From positions 1 through 32,665 of the forward strand of contig NZ_JAPNLK010000090.1 of NCBI RefSeq assembly GCF_026627505.1: DNA of 32,665 nucleotides, written 5' to 3'. The notes beneath the pieces are model-generated. The model made no database searches. It saw only the letters and a list, made by a program, of their open reading frames with translations, and was not told the DNA's origin. The translations under genes and the position numbers were made by a program. Positions 7,342 to 16,110 of this stretch are shown here, piece by piece. Source of the stretch: Streptomyces sp. H27-H5 (GTDB lineage Bacteria > Actinomycetota > Actinomycetes > Streptomycetales > Streptomycetaceae). Positions within the stretch are counted from its first letter, which is position 1. Each line of letters starts with the position of its first letter.

Positions 7342-9759
7342 ATGACCCAGAGAAGGCGCAGGTCCTTGGCGCTCCTGACCTCGGGAGTCCTCGCACTGCC
7401 GCTGCTCGCGGGATGCGGCGCGGGTGAGGACGACGGCGGCCCGGCCGCCGCGGGCCAGGACATCGCGACGACCGCCCGCGACCGGGTCGTCGACGGCGGT
7501 GTCCTGCGCTGGGCCGTGGACAACCTCCCGGACACCCTGAACACCTTCCAGGCCGACGCCGACGCCGCCACCGGCCGCATCGCCGGGGCGGTGCTGCCCC
7601 AACTGTTCGTCATGGACGCCAAGGGGCGCCCGGTGGTCAACCCGGACTACCTGGAGAAGGCCGAGGTCACCGAGCGCGAGCCCAAGCAGGTCGTGCTGTA
7701 CAAGCTGAACCAGCAGGCGGTGTGGAGCGACGGCCGGGAGATCGGGGCCGCCGACTTCGTGGCCCAGTGGAGGGCCCTGAACGGCAAGGACTCGGCGTAC
7801 TGGACCGCCCGCAACGCCGGCTACGAGCGCATCGAGAAGATCGAGCGGGGCAAGACCGACCTGGAGGTCAAGGTCACCTTCGCCAAGCCGTACGCCGACT
7901 GGCGCTCCCTCTTCAGCCCGCTCTACCCGAAGCAGGTCACGGGCACCCCCGAGGCCTTCAACGAAGGCGCCCGCGGCGCCCTCAAGGTGACCGCCGGACC
8001 CTTCAACCTCGGGGCCGTCGACAAGAAGACCGGCACCGTGGCGCTCACCCGCAACGCCCGCTGGTGGGGCCGCCCCGCCAAGCTGGACACCCTGGTCCTC
8101 ACGGCCGTCCCCCGCGCCGAACGCCCGGCCGCCCTGGCCGCCGGCCGCCTCGACATGGCGGAGATCGACCGCGCCGGCGCCGACCGGATCGCCCTCGCCC
8201 TGCGCGACGGCGGCCGGGCCTCGGGCGCCAAGGGCGCGCACGGTCCCGGCACCTCCGTGACGGCCGCCCAGGCCACCCTGTCCTGGGCGTTGGCGTACGG
8301 GCAGGACGAGAGCAAGGCCGCCGCCGAACAGGAGACCCGCCGCAAGGACGCGGAAGCGGTCAGGAAGTACGCCGACGAGCAGGCGGCCCTGCGCACCTTC
8401 ACGGTCCGCAAGTCGCTGGAGCCCGCCTACACGCAGCTCGCGATGAACGGCTCCACCGGCCCCCTCGCCGACGAGCGGGTCCGACGCGCCGTGGCCCGCG
8501 CCCTGGACCGCAAGGCGCTGGCCGAGATCGTGCTGAAGCCGCTCGGCCTGCCCGCGAAGCCGGTGGGCAGCCACCTGGCGCTCGCCGGGCAGCGCGCGTA
8601 CGCCGACAACAGCGACGCGCTCGGCGGCCAGGACACCCAGGCTGCCCAGGCCCTGCTCGCCGACGCCGGATGGCGCCAGGGCGGCAAGCTCACCGCGCCG
8701 CTGGGCACCAAGGCCGGCCCCGAGAGCGACAAGACGGCCGGGCAGGACGACAGCAAGACCCCCTCGGGCCCGGGCACCGGCAACGACGGCCTCTACATCG
8801 TCGGCCAGGACGACGGGAAGGCCGGCGACGCCAAGGCGCCGGCCCGCGCGCCCGGCGACCACGACGGCTCCGACGGCGACCACGACGAGGACCTCCCCGA
8901 GGGCCGGCTGCCGGACGGCGAGATCGTCGACGCGGACGCCGCCGCACCCGAGGCCCGCGAGGGGCGGCTCTCCCCGGTGCCGGCCCCGGCCCCGTTCGCG
9001 GCGGCGCAGGAGAAGACCCTGCTCGGCCAGGCGGAGGCCCAGGCCCGGGCCCAGGAGGAAGCCGGGACCGAGGACCAGGCGCAGGACGACGGAAAGCGCG
9101 GCCCGACCCTCGACGGCGAGGAGGGCGAGGACGACAAGGAGCCCGCCAAGGCCAGCCCGGCCCCGGCCAAGCAGGCCCACACCTCGGGCAGCGTGCTCGC
9201 CAAGGACGGCAAGCCGCTCACCCTGCGCTTCGTCCTTCCCTCCGGCCCCGGCTCGGAGGCCCTGCGGGCGGTCGGCGAGCGGATCTCGCAGATGCTGCGC
9301 AAGCTCGGCGTGAACACCGAGCTGACCAAGGTGGCGGACGACAGCTTCTTCAAGGACCACATCGCCTCGGGCCAGTACGACCTGGCCCTGTACTCCTGGC
9401 CGGCGACGGCCTACCCGGCCACCGACGCCCGGCCCATCTTCGCGAAGCCGGAACCCGCCGCCGACGGCTCCCTTCTCGTCGAACAGAACTACACCCGGGT
9501 CGGCACGGACCACATCGACCAGCTCTTCGACCAGGCCGTCGGCGAACTGGACGAGGACCAGTCCCGCGAGCTGATGCGCAAGGCCGACGCCCGGATCTGG
9601 GCCGCGGCCGGCTCCGTCCCGCTGTACCAGCGCCCCGAGCTGGTCGCCGTCAAGCCGAATCTGGTCAACGCGGGCGCCTTCGGCCTCGGCGCCCCCCGCT
9701 TCCAGGACATCGGCTGGAAGAAGGCCGCCCCGGCCAAGGGCGACGAGAAGAAGAAGTAG
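7342..9759 (+). CDS. Orphan lipoprotein, ABC peptide-type solute-binding protein (SBP_bac_5) with acidic insertion
   Basis: An 805-residue lipoprotein. The ATG at 7342 has GGAGG 8 nt upstream and gives a signal peptide with lipobox LAGC (Cys25); longer frames from 7105 have no ribosome site. The body is the SBP_bac_5 fold of peptide/nickel binding proteins: GGVLRWAVDNLPDTLNTF at the start, KLNQQAVWSDGREIGAADFVAQW, VRRAVARALDRKALAEI, then ADAGW near residue 443. The fold resumes at about 621 with KDGKPLTLRFVLPSG. Between them lie about 160 residues rich in Asp, Glu, Ala, Gln, Lys and Pro that normal family members (about 550-600 aa) lack. No permease or ATPase is adjacent, so it probably uses a shared importer, perhaps one of the two Opp operons nearby. 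Confidence 0.9.
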   Translation: MTQRRRRSLALLTSGVLALPLLAGCGAGEDDGGPAAAGQDIATTARDRVVDGGVLRWAVDNLPDTLNTFQADADAATGRIAGAVLPQLFVMDAKGRPVVNPDYLEKAEVTEREPKQVVLYKLNQQAVWSDGREIGAADFVAQWRALNGKDSAYWTARNAGYERIEKIERGKTDLEVKVTFAKPYADWRSLFSPLYPKQVTGTPEAFNEGARGALKVTAGPFNLGAVDKKTGTVALTRNARWWGRPAKLDTLVLTAVPRAERPAALAAGRLDMAEIDRAGADRIALALRDGGRASGAKGAHGPGTSVTAAQATLSWALAYGQDESKAAAEQETRRKDAEAVRKYADEQAALRTFTVRKSLEPAYTQLAMNGSTGPLADERVRRAVARALDRKALAEIVLKPLGLPAKPVGSHLALAGQRAYADNSDALGGQDTQAAQALLADAGWRQGGKLTAPLGTKAGPESDKTAGQDDSKTPSGPGTGNDGLYIVGQDDGKAGDAKAPARAPGDHDGSDGDHDEDLPEGRLPDGEIVDADAAAPEAREGRLSPVPAPAPFAAAQEKTLLGQAEAQARAQEEAGTEDQAQDDGKRGPTLDGEEGEDDKEPAKASPAPAKQAHTSGSVLAKDGKPLTLRFVLPSGPGSEALRAVGERISQMLRKLGVNTELTKVADDSFFKDHIASGQYDLALYSWPATAYPATDARPIFAKPEPAADGSLLVEQNYTRVGTDHIDQLFDQAVGELDEDQSRELMRKADARIWAAAGSVPLYQRPELVAVKPNLVNAGAFGLGAPRFQDIGWKKAAPAKGDEKKK

Positions 9760-9840
9760 GACGCGGGGAGAAGAAGTGGTGACAAAGGGGGGTTCGGCAG
9801 GTTGACCCACGGGTCACAAGCTCAGAAGTGACTCAAGTCC

Positions 9841-9868
9841 CTTGCCCGCCGGGCACCCGGCGGGCAAG
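9841..9868 (+). terminator. Intrinsic-type terminator after the orphan SBP gene
   Basis: A perfect 13-bp inverted repeat, CTTGCCCGCCGGG (9841-9853) and CCCGGCGGGCAAG (9856-9868), can fold into a very stable hairpin 81 bp after the stop codon. It lacks a long T-run, as is common in Streptomyces. Confidence 0.75.
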
Positions 9869-10129
9869 GTCGTTGATACCCGTTGACCCGCGTGAACACC
9901 CTGTAGACCTGCGTGAATCCCCAGTGGACACAGGCGTCTGGCGCGACCGAGACACCCCACCTCATCCTCGGTCCCGCTCAGTCGTCCGGCCTCTTGACAG
10001 ACCCCCCGGCAGCCGGTTCCCGCCATCCGACGTACGATGGGGTAAGGCCGTGGCAGGTTTTCCGCCCGGTCGAGGCTCGCGTGCCGGACCGTACGCGCCG
10101 CCATCCACGATCCCGGGAGAAGCGCCGAA
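9869..10129 (+). promoter_or_regulatory. Upstream region of typA
   Basis: This 261-bp gap holds a near-duplicate GACC(C/T)GCGTGAA at about 9886-9895 and 9907-9916, a TTGACA at 9994-9999 and a TACGAT at 10033-10038. TTGACA and TACGAT are 33 bp apart, too far to form one promoter, so the promoter is not resolved. GGGAGA at 10115-10120 is the ribosome site for the GTG start. Confidence 0.4.
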
Positions 10130-12034
10130 GTGCCCACGCGCCACGACATCCGTAACGTCGCCATCGTCGCCCACGTCGACCATGGCAAGACGACCATCGT
10201 CGATGCCATGCTCAAGCAGGCCGGTGCCTTCGCCGCCCACCAGCACCTCGACGACCGCATGATGGACTCGAACGACCTGGAGCGTGAGAAGGGCATCACG
10301 ATCCTCGCCAAGAACACGGCGGTGAAGTACCACCCCAAGGACGGCGGGGCGCCCATCACGATCAACATCATCGACACCCCCGGCCACGCCGACTTCGGTG
10401 GTGAGGTCGAGCGCGGTCTGTCGATGGTGGACGCGGTCGTCCTGCTGGTGGACGCGTCGGAGGGCCCGCTGCCCCAGACCCGCTTCGTGCTGCGCAAGGC
10501 GCTGCAGGCGAAGATGCCGGTCATCCTCTGCATCAACAAGACGGACCGTCCGGACTCCCGGATCGACGAGGTCGTCAACGAGACGTACGACCTCTTCCTC
10601 GACCTGGACGCCGACGAGGAGCAGATCGAGTTCCCGATCGTCTACGCCTGTGGCCGTGACGGCGTCGCCTCGCTGACCAAGCCCGAGGACGGCACCGTCC
10701 CCGCGGACAGCGACAGCCTGGAGCCGTTCTTCTCCACCATCCTGGAGCACGTCCCCGCCCCGGTGTTCGACGAGGAGGCCCCCCTCCAGGCCCACGTCAC
10801 CAACCTGGACGCCGACAACTTCCTCGGCCGCATCGCCCTGGTGCGCGTCGAGCAGGGCGAGCTCCGCAAGGGTCAGACCGTCGCCTGGATCAAGCGCGAC
10901 GGCACCATCTCCAACGTCCGCATCACCGAGCTGATGATGACCGAGGCGCTCACCCGCAAGCCGGCCGAGGTGGCGGGCCCGGGTGACATCTGCGCCGTCG
11001 CCGGTTTCCCCGACATCATGATCGGCGAGACCCTCGCCGACCCGGAGAACCCGATCGCGCTCCCGCTGATCTCGGTCGACGAGCCGGCGATCTCCATGAC
11101 CATCGGCACGAACACCTCCCCGATGGTCGGCCGCGGCGGCAGCGGCAAGGGCGCGGACGCCAAGTCCGCGGTCAAGGACCGCAAGGTCACCGCCCGCCAG
11201 GTCAAGGACCGCCTCGACCGCGAGCTGATCGGCAACGTCTCGCTCCGCGTCCTCGACACCGAGCGCCCCGACGCCTGGGAGGTCCAGGGCCGCGGTGAGC
11301 TCGCGCTGGCCATCCTGGTCGAGCAGATGCGCCGCGAGGGCTTCGAGCTGACCATCGGCAAGCCGCAGGTCGTCACGCAGGAGATCGACGGCAAGGTGCA
11401 CGAGCCGGTCGAGCGCATGACGGTCGACGTCCCCGAGGAGCACATGGGCGCGGTCACGCAGCTCATGGGCGTCCGCAAGGGCCGCATGGACAACATGTCG
11501 AACCACGGCTCCGGCTGGGTCCGCATGGAGTTCGTCGTCCCGTCGCGCGGTCTCATCGGCTTCCGTACCGAGTTCCTGACCGGTACGCGCGGCACCGGCA
11601 TCGCGCACTCGATCCACGAGGGCCACGAGCCGTGGTTCGGCCAGCTGGTGACCCGTAACAACGGTTCCCTGGTCGCCGACCGCGCCGGCTCCGTGACGCC
11701 GTTCGCGATGATCAACCTCCAGGAGCGCGGTGTCCTGTTCACCGAGCCCGGCACCGAGGTGTACGAGGGCATGATCGTCGGCGAGAACTCGCGCTCCGAC
11801 GACATGGACGTGAACATCACCAAGGAGAAGAAGCTCACCAACATGCGTGCGGCTTCGGCGGACAACACCGAGAACGTGGTGCCGCCCCGCAAGCTGTCCC
11901 TGGAGCAGTCCCTGGAGTTCTGCCGCGACGACGAGTGCGTCGAGGTGACCCCGGAGGCCGTCCGCATCCGCAAGGTCGTCCTGGACCAGAAGGAGCGCTC
12001 GCGCACCGCTTCGCGCGCCAAGTCCGGCAAGTAG
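10130..12034 (+). CDS. typA: Ribosome-associated GTPase TypA/BipA
   Basis: A 634-residue translational GTPase of the EF-G-like family that binds the 70S ribosome and supports stress-condition growth and ribosome assembly. G motifs visible: AHVDHGKTT (14-22), the switch region DLEREKGITI (49-58), DTPGH (82-86) and NKTD (136-139). These are followed by the EF-Tu-like second domain, EF-G-type domains and the BipA C-terminus with HGSGWVRMEFVVPSRGLIGFRTEFLTGTRG. Length and motifs are complete. The start is GTG at 10130 with GGGAGA upstream. It is a single-gene unit bounded by terminators on both sides, flanked by peptide-binding lipoprotein genes. Confidence 0.97.
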   Translation: MPTRHDIRNVAIVAHVDHGKTTIVDAMLKQAGAFAAHQHLDDRMMDSNDLEREKGITILAKNTAVKYHPKDGGAPITINIIDTPGHADFGGEVERGLSMVDAVVLLVDASEGPLPQTRFVLRKALQAKMPVILCINKTDRPDSRIDEVVNETYDLFLDLDADEEQIEFPIVYACGRDGVASLTKPEDGTVPADSDSLEPFFSTILEHVPAPVFDEEAPLQAHVTNLDADNFLGRIALVRVEQGELRKGQTVAWIKRDGTISNVRITELMMTEALTRKPAEVAGPGDICAVAGFPDIMIGETLADPENPIALPLISVDEPAISMTIGTNTSPMVGRGGSGKGADAKSAVKDRKVTARQVKDRLDRELIGNVSLRVLDTERPDAWEVQGRGELALAILVEQMRREGFELTIGKPQVVTQEIDGKVHEPVERMTVDVPEEHMGAVTQLMGVRKGRMDNMSNHGSGWVRMEFVVPSRGLIGFRTEFLTGTRGTGIAHSIHEGHEPWFGQLVTRNNGSLVADRAGSVTPFAMINLQERGVLFTEPGTEVYEGMIVGENSRSDDMDVNITKEKKLTNMRAASADNTENVVPPRKLSLEQSLEFCRDDECVEVTPEAVRIRKVVLDQKERSRTASRAKSGK

Positions 12035-12095
12035 GCACGCAGTACCAGGGCTTCTCGGCCGCCGCTCCGCGGCCGGCCGAAACTCGTCCTGTGGC

Positions 12096-12137
12096 ACGGC
12101 CCCGCCCCTCACGGATCATCGTGAGGGGCGGGGCCGT
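12096..12137 (+). terminator. Strong intrinsic-type terminator after typA
   Basis: A perfect 17-bp stem, ACGGCCCCGCCCCTCAC (12096-12112) and GTGAGGGGCGGGGCCGT (12121-12137), with an 8-nt loop, followed by a moderately T-rich stretch. It lies 61 bp after the typA stop. Confidence 0.9.
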
Positions 12138-12480
12138 TCGCGTTTGTCAACCGGATTGTTTCGTTCTGGTGTCCGGATACCGATCGTGACACTCCGGATG
12201 ATGAGCTAACCGTCCGTTTCGCACGTGTCTGTCTCCTATCTGTTTGTCCGGATTTCGGGTTTTCGCCATGCGGTGATGTTGTGAAAACGAGACCACTTAA
12301 GTGTGGTTTACGGTCTGGCAGTCCCCGAGGATGGCTCCATTGAGCTCGGGTCAATGGGTCACACGCTGTGGGGAGCGTCGACTCACGAGCACACACGATG
12401 GGACCGGATTTCGCTGTCAGGGGTGTCAGCGAGCCGGGTCCTTCACGAATCGACAGTGACTCCTGAGGAGGCAATTACCC
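12138..12480 (+). promoter_or_regulatory. Long, relatively AT-rich leader of the first peptide-importer operon
   Basis: This 343-bp non-coding stretch is clearly less GC-rich than its surroundings and rich in repeats. (T/A)CCGGAT occurs at 12150, 12172, 12193, 12247 and 12403, the first three 21-22 bp apart. CACTTAAGTG (12294-12303) is a perfect palindrome. CCATTGA and TCAATGG (12337-12343 and 12351-12357) form a perfect dyad. GGACC...GGTCC with TCGCTG/CAGCGA can form an imperfect hairpin at 12401-12441. The ribosome site GAGGAGG is at 12465-12471. These point to complex transcriptional control, but promoter boxes could not be assigned. Confidence 0.6.
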
Positions 12481-14100
12481 ATGCGCGGAGCAACGAGCGC
12501 CAAGTGGGTCGCGGGTGCCGTCATCGTGGCGATGGCTGCCACGGCTTGCAGCACCAGCAAGGACAACGCAGGCGAGGGTGGCGGCAACATCACCGTGCAG
12601 CTTGGTGAGCCGCAGCACGGCCTGGTCGGTCAGAACACCGCCGAGTCCGAAGGTGCCGAGGTCCTCCACGCGCTCTTCACCGGTCTGGTCAACTACGACA
12701 ACAAGACCAACGAGCCGAAGCTCGCGGTCGCCGAGTCCATCGAGACCACGGACTCGAAGACCTGGACGATCAAGATCAAGGACGGCTACACCTTCCACAA
12801 CGGCGAGAAGGTCGACGCCCAGTCGTTCGTCCGCGCCTGGAACTGGGGTGCCAACCAGGACAACGCCGCCGAGGGCCTGCCCTTCTTCGCGAAGATCGAC
12901 GGTTCCGACGAGCTGGCCCCGGGCAAGGACAAGAAGCCCACCGCCAAGGAGCTCAAGGGCCTCAAGGTCGTTGACGAGAAGACCTTCACCGTCACGCTGA
13001 AGGAGTCCTTCTCCCAGTTCAAGACGATGCTGGGCTACAACGCCTTCTACCCGCTGCCGAAGGCCTTCGAGGCCGACCCGAAGAAGTTCGGCGAGGCCCC
13101 CATCGGCAACGGCGCCTTCCAGATGGACGGCGTCTGGGACCACAACAAGCAGATCAAGGTCAAGCGGTACGACAAGTACCCGGCCGAGGGTCGCGCCAAG
13201 CTGTCCGGCGTCACCTTCAAGATCTACGACAACCTGGACACGGCGTACAACGACCTGCGCGCCGACAACATCCAGATCCTGGACAAGCTCCCCATCTCGG
13301 CGATGGCCACCGTCTCCCAGGAGTTCGGCGAGCGCTACATCTACAAGCCCGAGTCCGGTGTCGGCTACCTCGGCCTGCCGCTCGAGCAGAACCCCGAGAC
13401 CTTCGGCAAGCTGGAGATCCGTCAGGCGATCTCCATGGCCATCGACCGGGACGCCATCGGCAAGAGCATCTTCAACGGCACCCGCAAGCCGGCCGACGAC
13501 TTCATCAGCCCGATCGTCCCCGGCTACCGCAAGGGCGCGCTCGGCGAGTTCGGCACGTACAACCCGGCCAAGGCGAAGGAGATCTTCGAGAAGGCCGGCG
13601 GCGTCCCGGGCAACAAGATGGAGCTCGGCTACAACGCCGACGGCGGCCACAAGGAGTGGATCGAGGCCGTCGCGAACCAGCTGAAGCAGAACCTCGGCAT
13701 CGAGGTCACCGCCAAGCCGTACGCCAAGTTCGGCGACATGCTGGACGACCTGGGCGCCTCGAAGTACAAGGGCGCGTTCCGCATGGCGTGGTCCATGGAC
13801 TACCCGGCGGCCGAGAACTACCTCCGTCCGATCTTCTCGAAGGTCGCGATCGAGAACGGCTCCAACTACGGCCACTACAAGAACGACGAGTTCGAGGCCG
13901 TCATGAAGCAGGCGGACGAGGCCAAGGACCCCGCTGAGGGTCTGAAGCTGTACCAGAAGGCCGATGACATCATCATCCGCGACCTTCCGTACATCCCCGT
14001 CTTCACGTACATGTCTTCTTCGGCCTACTCCAAGTCCGTGAAGAACGTCGAGGTCGACGCCCAGGGCCGCATGGACCTGGCGAACGTCGAACTCAGCTGA
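12481..14100 (+). CDS. Oligopeptide-binding lipoprotein (OppA/BldKB-like), operon 1
   Basis: A 539-residue lipoprotein with a signal peptide ending at AATAC (Cys23). The SBP_bac_5 core is visible: AEVLHALFTGLVNYDN, PKLAVAESIETTDSKTWTIKIKDGYTFHNGEKVDAQSFVRAWNW, FYPLPKAF and IRQAISMAIDRDAI. It captures peptides outside the membrane and delivers them to the permeases encoded next. The ATG at 12481 is preceded by GAGGAGG. It is first gene of an operon in the order SBP-permease-permease-ATPase-ATPase. A hairpin after the gene probably allows extra SBP transcript. The N-terminus MRGATSAKWV is shared with the paralogue at 19384. The neighbourhood resembles the Streptomyces bldK region, but orthology to BldKB cannot be settled here, and I recall the S. 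coelicolor bldK gene order as different. Confidence 0.93.
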   Translation: MRGATSAKWVAGAVIVAMAATACSTSKDNAGEGGGNITVQLGEPQHGLVGQNTAESEGAEVLHALFTGLVNYDNKTNEPKLAVAESIETTDSKTWTIKIKDGYTFHNGEKVDAQSFVRAWNWGANQDNAAEGLPFFAKIDGSDELAPGKDKKPTAKELKGLKVVDEKTFTVTLKESFSQFKTMLGYNAFYPLPKAFEADPKKFGEAPIGNGAFQMDGVWDHNKQIKVKRYDKYPAEGRAKLSGVTFKIYDNLDTAYNDLRADNIQILDKLPISAMATVSQEFGERYIYKPESGVGYLGLPLEQNPETFGKLEIRQAISMAIDRDAIGKSIFNGTRKPADDFISPIVPGYRKGALGEFGTYNPAKAKEIFEKAGGVPGNKMELGYNADGGHKEWIEAVANQLKQNLGIEVTAKPYAKFGDMLDDLGASKYKGAFRMAWSMDYPAAENYLRPIFSKVAIENGSNYGHYKNDEFEAVMKQADEAKDPAEGLKLYQKADDIIIRDLPYIPVFTYMSSSAYSKSVKNVEVDAQGRMDLANVELS

Positions 14101-14127
14101 CACCCCTCTTCACCAAGGGGACTGCGG

Positions 14128-14165
14128 GGGCGGGCAGGCGGAATCAGGTTTCCGCCCGCCCGCCC
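14128..14165 (+). terminator. Attenuator-like hairpin between SBP and permease genes, operon 1
   Basis: GGGCGGGCAGGCGGAA (14128-14143) pairs with TTCCGCCCGCCCGCCC (14150-14165) with one mismatch and a 6-nt loop, in the 94-bp gap after the SBP gene. Such a position typically lowers read-through into the permease and ATPase genes and stabilises SBP mRNA. A comparable hairpin exists in operon 2. Confidence 0.7.
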
Positions 14166-14194
14166 TTTCCCCCTGTTCTTCCGTTGGAGGTCTG

Positions 14195-15139
14195 ATGGGC
14201 CGCTACCTCATCCGCCGACTCGTGCAGGCGATCCCTGTACTGCTCGGTGCCACGTTCCTCATCTATTGGCTGGCTTTCAAGCTCCCCGGTGACCCGATCC
14301 AGGCACTGGCCGGAGAGAAGAAGGCCGACCCGATCGTCGCGGCGATGCTTCGCGAGAAGTACCACCTCAACGACTCGTTCCTGTCCCAGTACTGGAACTA
14401 CATAACCAACCTGTTCCAGGGCAACTTCGGCGAGACGCTCACCGGGCGTTCCGTCTGGGACAAGATCACCGAAGCCTTCCCCTACACGATGAACCTCGCG
14501 ATCATCGCGTTCCTCATCGAGGCCGTCGTCGGCGTGCTCGCCGGCATCATGGCCGCGCTGCGCCGGGGCAAGTTCCTCGACCAGCTCGTCCTGCTCTCGA
14601 CGCTGCTCGTGATCTCGATCCCGGTCTTCGTGAGCGGGTTCATCCTTCAGCTGACCTTGGGCGTCCAGCTCAAGAAGAGCTGGGGCATCGACTTCTTCTC
14701 CGTCTCCTTCAACGAGAACGACGGCATCCGCGCCTACCTCCTCCCGGCGCTGGTACTCGCCTCGACCTCGCTCGCGTACGTGGCCCGACTGACCCGTACG
14801 TCGATGATGGAGACGATGCGTGCCGACTACGTGCGCACCGCGACCGCGAAGGGCCTGCCCCGTCGCCGCGTCGTCGGCAACCACGCGCTGCGCAACGCGC
14901 TCATCCCGATCGTCACCTTCCTCGGCGCCGACCTCGGAGCCCTGATGGGCGGAGCGGTCATCACCGAGAAGATCTTCAACATCCACGGGATCGGCGGCCT
15001 GTTGGCCGAATCGGTGTACCGCAAGGAGGGCACCGTGATCGTGGGCGTCGTCTCGCTCCTGATCATCGTGTACCTCGTCGCCAACCTGATCGTGGACCTG
15101 CTCTACGCAGTGCTCGACCCGAGGATCCGCTATGCGTGA
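14195..15139 (+). CDS. Peptide ABC transporter permease (OppB/DppB type), operon 1
   Basis: A 314-residue integral membrane protein of the BPD_transp_1 family. It starts with the hallmark MGRYLIRRLVQAIPVLLGATFLIYWLAFKLPGDP (first helix), then an extracytoplasmic loop and five further hydrophobic segments. The EAA-type coupling loop ADYVRTATAKGLPRRRVVGNHALRNALIPIV contacts the ATPases. The ATG at 14195 has TTGGAGG just upstream. The stop overlaps the start of the next permease by 8 bases (ATGCGTGA), indicating coupled translation. Confidence 0.95.
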   Translation: MGRYLIRRLVQAIPVLLGATFLIYWLAFKLPGDPIQALAGEKKADPIVAAMLREKYHLNDSFLSQYWNYITNLFQGNFGETLTGRSVWDKITEAFPYTMNLAIIAFLIEAVVGVLAGIMAALRRGKFLDQLVLLSTLLVISIPVFVSGFILQLTLGVQLKKSWGIDFFSVSFNENDGIRAYLLPALVLASTSLAYVARLTRTSMMETMRADYVRTATAKGLPRRRVVGNHALRNALIPIVTFLGADLGALMGGAVITEKIFNIHGIGGLLAESVYRKEGTVIVGVVSLLIIVYLVANLIVDLLYAVLDPRIRYA

Positions 15140-16097
15140 CACAACTACGGTGGGGGATGAGTTGACCGACACCCAGACCGCCGAAGCCCCCTCCGCGAGC
15201 GGCCCGGTCACCAGGAACAACCGCAAGAAGACGAAGAAGGAGCGCGAGGCCAGTCTCTGGTCGGACGCCGTCTCGGACCTGCGCCGCAACCCGATCTTCC
15301 TGGTCGGCGGCGCGCTGGTCCTCGTCCTGCTCGTGCTCGCCGCCGTGCCCCAGTGGTTCACGTCCGGCAGCCCGTTCGACGCGGCCGCCTGCAACCTCTC
15401 GGACTCCCTGAAGAAGCCCAGCAGCGCCAACTGGTTCGGCTTCGACGTCCAGGGCTGTGACGTCTACACGCGTACGATCTGGGCCGCGCGCAACTCGATC
15501 ATCGTCGGTGTGGTCACGACCACCCTGGTGCTCGTCGTCGGCGGCGCGCTCGGTCTGATCGCCGGCTGGGTCGGCGGTCTGCTCGACAGCGCCCTGTCCC
15601 GGTTCACCGAGATCTTCTTCGCCATCCCGCTGCTCCTCGGCGGCATGCTGATCATGTCGGGTCTCGGCAAGGGCAACGCCTGGACGGTCTCCATCGTGCT
15701 GGCCACCCTCGGCTGGCCGCAGATCTTCCGCATCATGCGCTCGTCGGTGCTCCAGAACAAGAACAACGACTACGTCGTCGCCGCCCGCGCGCTGGGCGCC
15801 GGCACGCTGCGCATCACGATGCGGCACATCCTGCCGAACGCCGTCGCCCCCGTCATCGTGGTCGGCGCGATCAGCCTCGGTGTGTACATCGGTGCCGAGT
15901 CCGCGCTGTCCTACCTCGGCATCGGTGTCCAGCCGCCCGGCATCTCCTGGGGCCTGATGGTCAGTGACGCTTCCGTCCGCTGGCTGCAGGCACCTCACGT
16001 GCTCCTCTTCCCGGCCGTCGCGCTGAGCATCACCGTGCTCGCGTTCATCATGGTCGGCGACGCGGTGCGCGACGCCCTCGACCCGAAGCTGCGCTGA
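15132..16097 (+). CDS. Peptide ABC transporter permease (OppC/DppC type), operon 1
   Basis: A 321-residue permease that pairs with the preceding OppB-type protein. It has a polar N-terminal cytoplasmic extension of about 55 residues (Thr/Lys-rich, ending KKTKKEREASLWSDAVSDLRRNP), then six hydrophobic helices. The EAA loop NDYVVAARALGAGTLRITMRHILPNAVAPVIV and the C-terminus MVGDAVRDALDPKLR are typical of OppC/DppC. FDVQGCDVYTRTIWAARNS is the family segment before helix 2. It overlaps oppB by 8 bases. Confidence 0.95.
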   Translation: MRDTTTVGDELTDTQTAEAPSASGPVTRNNRKKTKKEREASLWSDAVSDLRRNPIFLVGGALVLVLLVLAAVPQWFTSGSPFDAAACNLSDSLKKPSSANWFGFDVQGCDVYTRTIWAARNSIIVGVVTTTLVLVVGGALGLIAGWVGGLLDSALSRFTEIFFAIPLLLGGMLIMSGLGKGNAWTVSIVLATLGWPQIFRIMRSSVLQNKNNDYVVAARALGAGTLRITMRHILPNAVAPVIVVGAISLGVYIGAESALSYLGIGVQPPGISWGLMVSDASVRWLQAPHVLLFPAVALSITVLAFIMVGDAVRDALDPKLR

Positions 16098-16110
16098 GGA
16101 AGGGCGTACG

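Noticed and set aside
9994..10038. TTGACA (9994) with TACGAT (10033) as the typA promoter
   Set aside because: The 33-bp spacing is too long for a single sigma-70-type promoter; the boxes may be coincidental or belong to different promoters.
12303..12608. Open frame overlapping the start of the first importer SBP gene
   Set aside because: It runs out of frame into the SBP gene, has no ribosome site and encodes no recognisable protein.
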